Shown piece by piece: positions 62,491 through 64,000 of a DNA stretch of 64,000 bases. Under the pieces are notes generated by a model that saw only the letters and a program-made list of their open reading frames with translations, made no database searches and was not told the origin of the DNA. Position numbers and translations under genes: made by a program. The DNA comes from Symbiodinium microadriaticum (taxonomy: Eukaryota; Sar; Dinophyceae; Suessiales; Symbiodiniaceae): positions 253,215-317,214 of the forward strand of contig LSRX01000061.1 in assembly GCA_001939145.1 (NCBI GenBank), given 5' to 3'. Within the stretch, counting starts at the first letter, position 1. The number at the start of each line of letters is the position of its first letter.

Positions 62491-63915
62491 AGCCCAATTG
62501 TGCGTGAAGGCCTAGAGCGACCCCTGACATGGCAACTATGAAGGCAAAGCTAGGATGCAAGCCAGGAAGTTATTATGCCCCCCCCCCAACTAGTGAGGCC
62601 CCGCACAGTCGAGGAAGGCAAGAGCCTGCAGCCGCTAAGACCTTTATTCCAAGTCTAGGCTGGCTACTAGTATGGAAATGGCTCTTATTTTCTTTATTGC
62701 GTTTATTAGTTCAGGTCTTGTAGTTGTGGTAAAGTTCTTGAAGTCAAGATAGTTCTTATACTTGTTTCTACTCTTATCGCTAATATTATACTTTAGTGTT
62801 TGTCTACTTGAATACGGTTCTTGTAAGTTCTTACAGTTTTTTTGTTGGTTGAGGTCTTCGCAGCGTCGCCGAAGAGCTGCAGATGCCGTCGCTTTGGAGT
62901 TTTGGTTTGAAAAGATGTAGTCGGGTGTGATATGAAAACCGGATTCAGCCGGACGTGTACCGACGCCTGCGGAGGGGTTTCGGCCGCGGTCTTACGCTTG
63001 AGGCTTTGATCCCGTGGAGTGATGTACTCAACCCGGTTCACCGAGGATTGACAGGAAATCGCTGCAGTCCTTCACGAGGCCTTCTTCAGACCATGCATCT
63101 TTTCCCGACATGCAGACTAGGAAACTGGTTTGATTCTGCAGTCATGAGGCTGGTCAGGCTACCTGCCCCTTTTCTCTTAACGATCTCGGTTTATAAAACT
63201 GTAAACGTTATACCACGTCTGTCCAGTTTGTTATGTCTGCCCATGTCTCGCTCTATCAGTTTGTATCTACATGCACCCCAAGCCTTCTAAATCCTAAACT
63301 TACTATGTAGGTTACTGCAGACCTCCACAAGTCGGGATCACCCAATCAAGGTTTTGATTTTGTGTCGATCCGGAGACGTCAACTCGCGCTTGGGATGCAC
63401 GTCTCAAATCTGCCTATGCAAATGGTTTGGGTTTTTAGTTGGCTCCGTAATTTACCACTTTGGGTGCCCTCATGCCGTTCTTTTTGATTGAGATACTGTC
63501 CCTGAGGCTTCTTGCCCATGCTTTCTGCCACGACCTGCCGACCAAAGCCGTGAAGCCTAAGCACGCTTCGTCTCTCTACGGTACCTTCTCTACGGTACCT
63601 TCGCACGCAGTCGGGTCCGACCTCAACTTCCCTCCTTGCCACAGGCTTCGCGCTCCGCTCCGGGCGGCCATCGGAGTTGCCAAGCGCCAAAGAACCGCTG
63701 GGAGTTTCAGCTTCTAAGTCGGCCTTCTACCCCACCCATTCTGGGATCCTTCTCTTCATGTGCTTCTTTTCAGGCGATTACAGCCTGAGCCCTCTGAGCC
63801 CTTTGGCCTTCGCCTAAAACCCCAAGCCTAAACAAGCAAGAACCCAAACAGCGCGCCCCAAATTGCGGTTTCGGCTCCCAAAATCAGATCCCCGTTGAGA
63901 CTGCTTTCTATCATG
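62491..63915. other. Stretch with long but unassigned frames
   Basis: 111-codon + frame 62955-63287 (RLRRGFGRGLTLEALIPWSD..) and 103-codon reverse frame 63379-63687, with an 85-codon + frame over it. A 14-base tandem duplication, tctctacggtacct, lies at about 63571-63600. No splice-bordered candidate stands out. Confidence 0.4.
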
Positions 63916-64000
63916 CATATAATATAATATAATATAATATAATAATATATAATATATAATATATAATATATAATATATAATATATAATATATAATATATA
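63916..64000. repeat. (ATAAT)n/(ATATA)n AT-rich repeat at window end
   Basis: aatataatataatataatat shifting to ataatatataatatataata, running to the last base. Confidence 0.95.

Noticed and set aside
37174..63717. Many reverse-strand frames of 80-150 codons (for example 45306-45749, 35893-36276, 36393-36656, 54973-55251)
   Set aside because: Each overlaps a + strand segment with better splice-like borders and more protein-like composition; at this GC such antisense frames are expected.

Overview
This is a eukaryotic nuclear window, most likely from a dinoflagellate. Three observations support that. (1) Positions 38270-38285 match the last 16 bases of the dinoflagellate trans-spliced leader (DinoSL) exactly. 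(2) An open frame just downstream (39352-39933) resembles a domain I associate with dinoflagellate retroelement polyproteins. (3) TTTAGGG-type (telomere-like) heptamers, mostly degenerate, are scattered through the whole 64 kb rather than confined to one end. A chromerid or coccidian also has TTTAGGG telomeres, but would not explain the DinoSL match. I see no rRNA, tRNA, CRISPR or bacterial operon structure.

Layout. 1-20 kb: alternating C-rich (CCCTAAA) and G-rich (TTTAGGG) degenerate arrays, with short exon-like islands mostly readable on the + strand; a ~1.1 kb GC-rich minisatellite lies at 9.9-11.0 kb. 20.7-21.2 kb: an assembly gap of N inside a TA microsatellite. 22-31 kb: tetranucleotide and pyrimidine-rich repeats, a ~1 kb element bounded by 28-bp perfect inverted repeats (25394-26420), a CAG/CTG repeat and more exon-like islands. 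33-37.5 kb: the densest series of + strand open segments with splice-like borders. 38.2-40 kb: a DinoSL relic followed by a decayed retroelement/retrogene. 40-63 kb: further + strand islands, long GTAG and TAC repeats, foldback elements, and a 79-bp tandem repeat at 62.2-62.5 kb. The window ends in an AT-rich pentamer-like repeat.

How far the gene calls go. No protein here matches a family I can name with certainty, apart from the retroelement domain. At about 50% GC, open frames of 60-120 codons arise by chance in all six frames, and several islands are open and protein-like in two or three frames. I therefore list as CDS the segments with splice-like borders (AG before; GT, GTGAG, GTAAG or GTTTAGGG after) or unusually long open frames, each as a candidate exon at modest confidence, usually with no start codon. 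Many may be chance. They fit one or more many-exon + strand genes, as expected for dinoflagellates (unidirectional genes, short exons, non-canonical splice sites), but no complete gene can be assembled by eye.

Main hypothesis. The telomere-like arrays appear to be intron material: exon candidates repeatedly sit between a C-rich array on the left and a G-rich array on the right, so that introns would begin with TTTAGGG-like and end with CCCTAAA-like sequence and could fold as hairpins. Several short foldback elements, one spanning a plausible intron at 33931-34031, point the same way.
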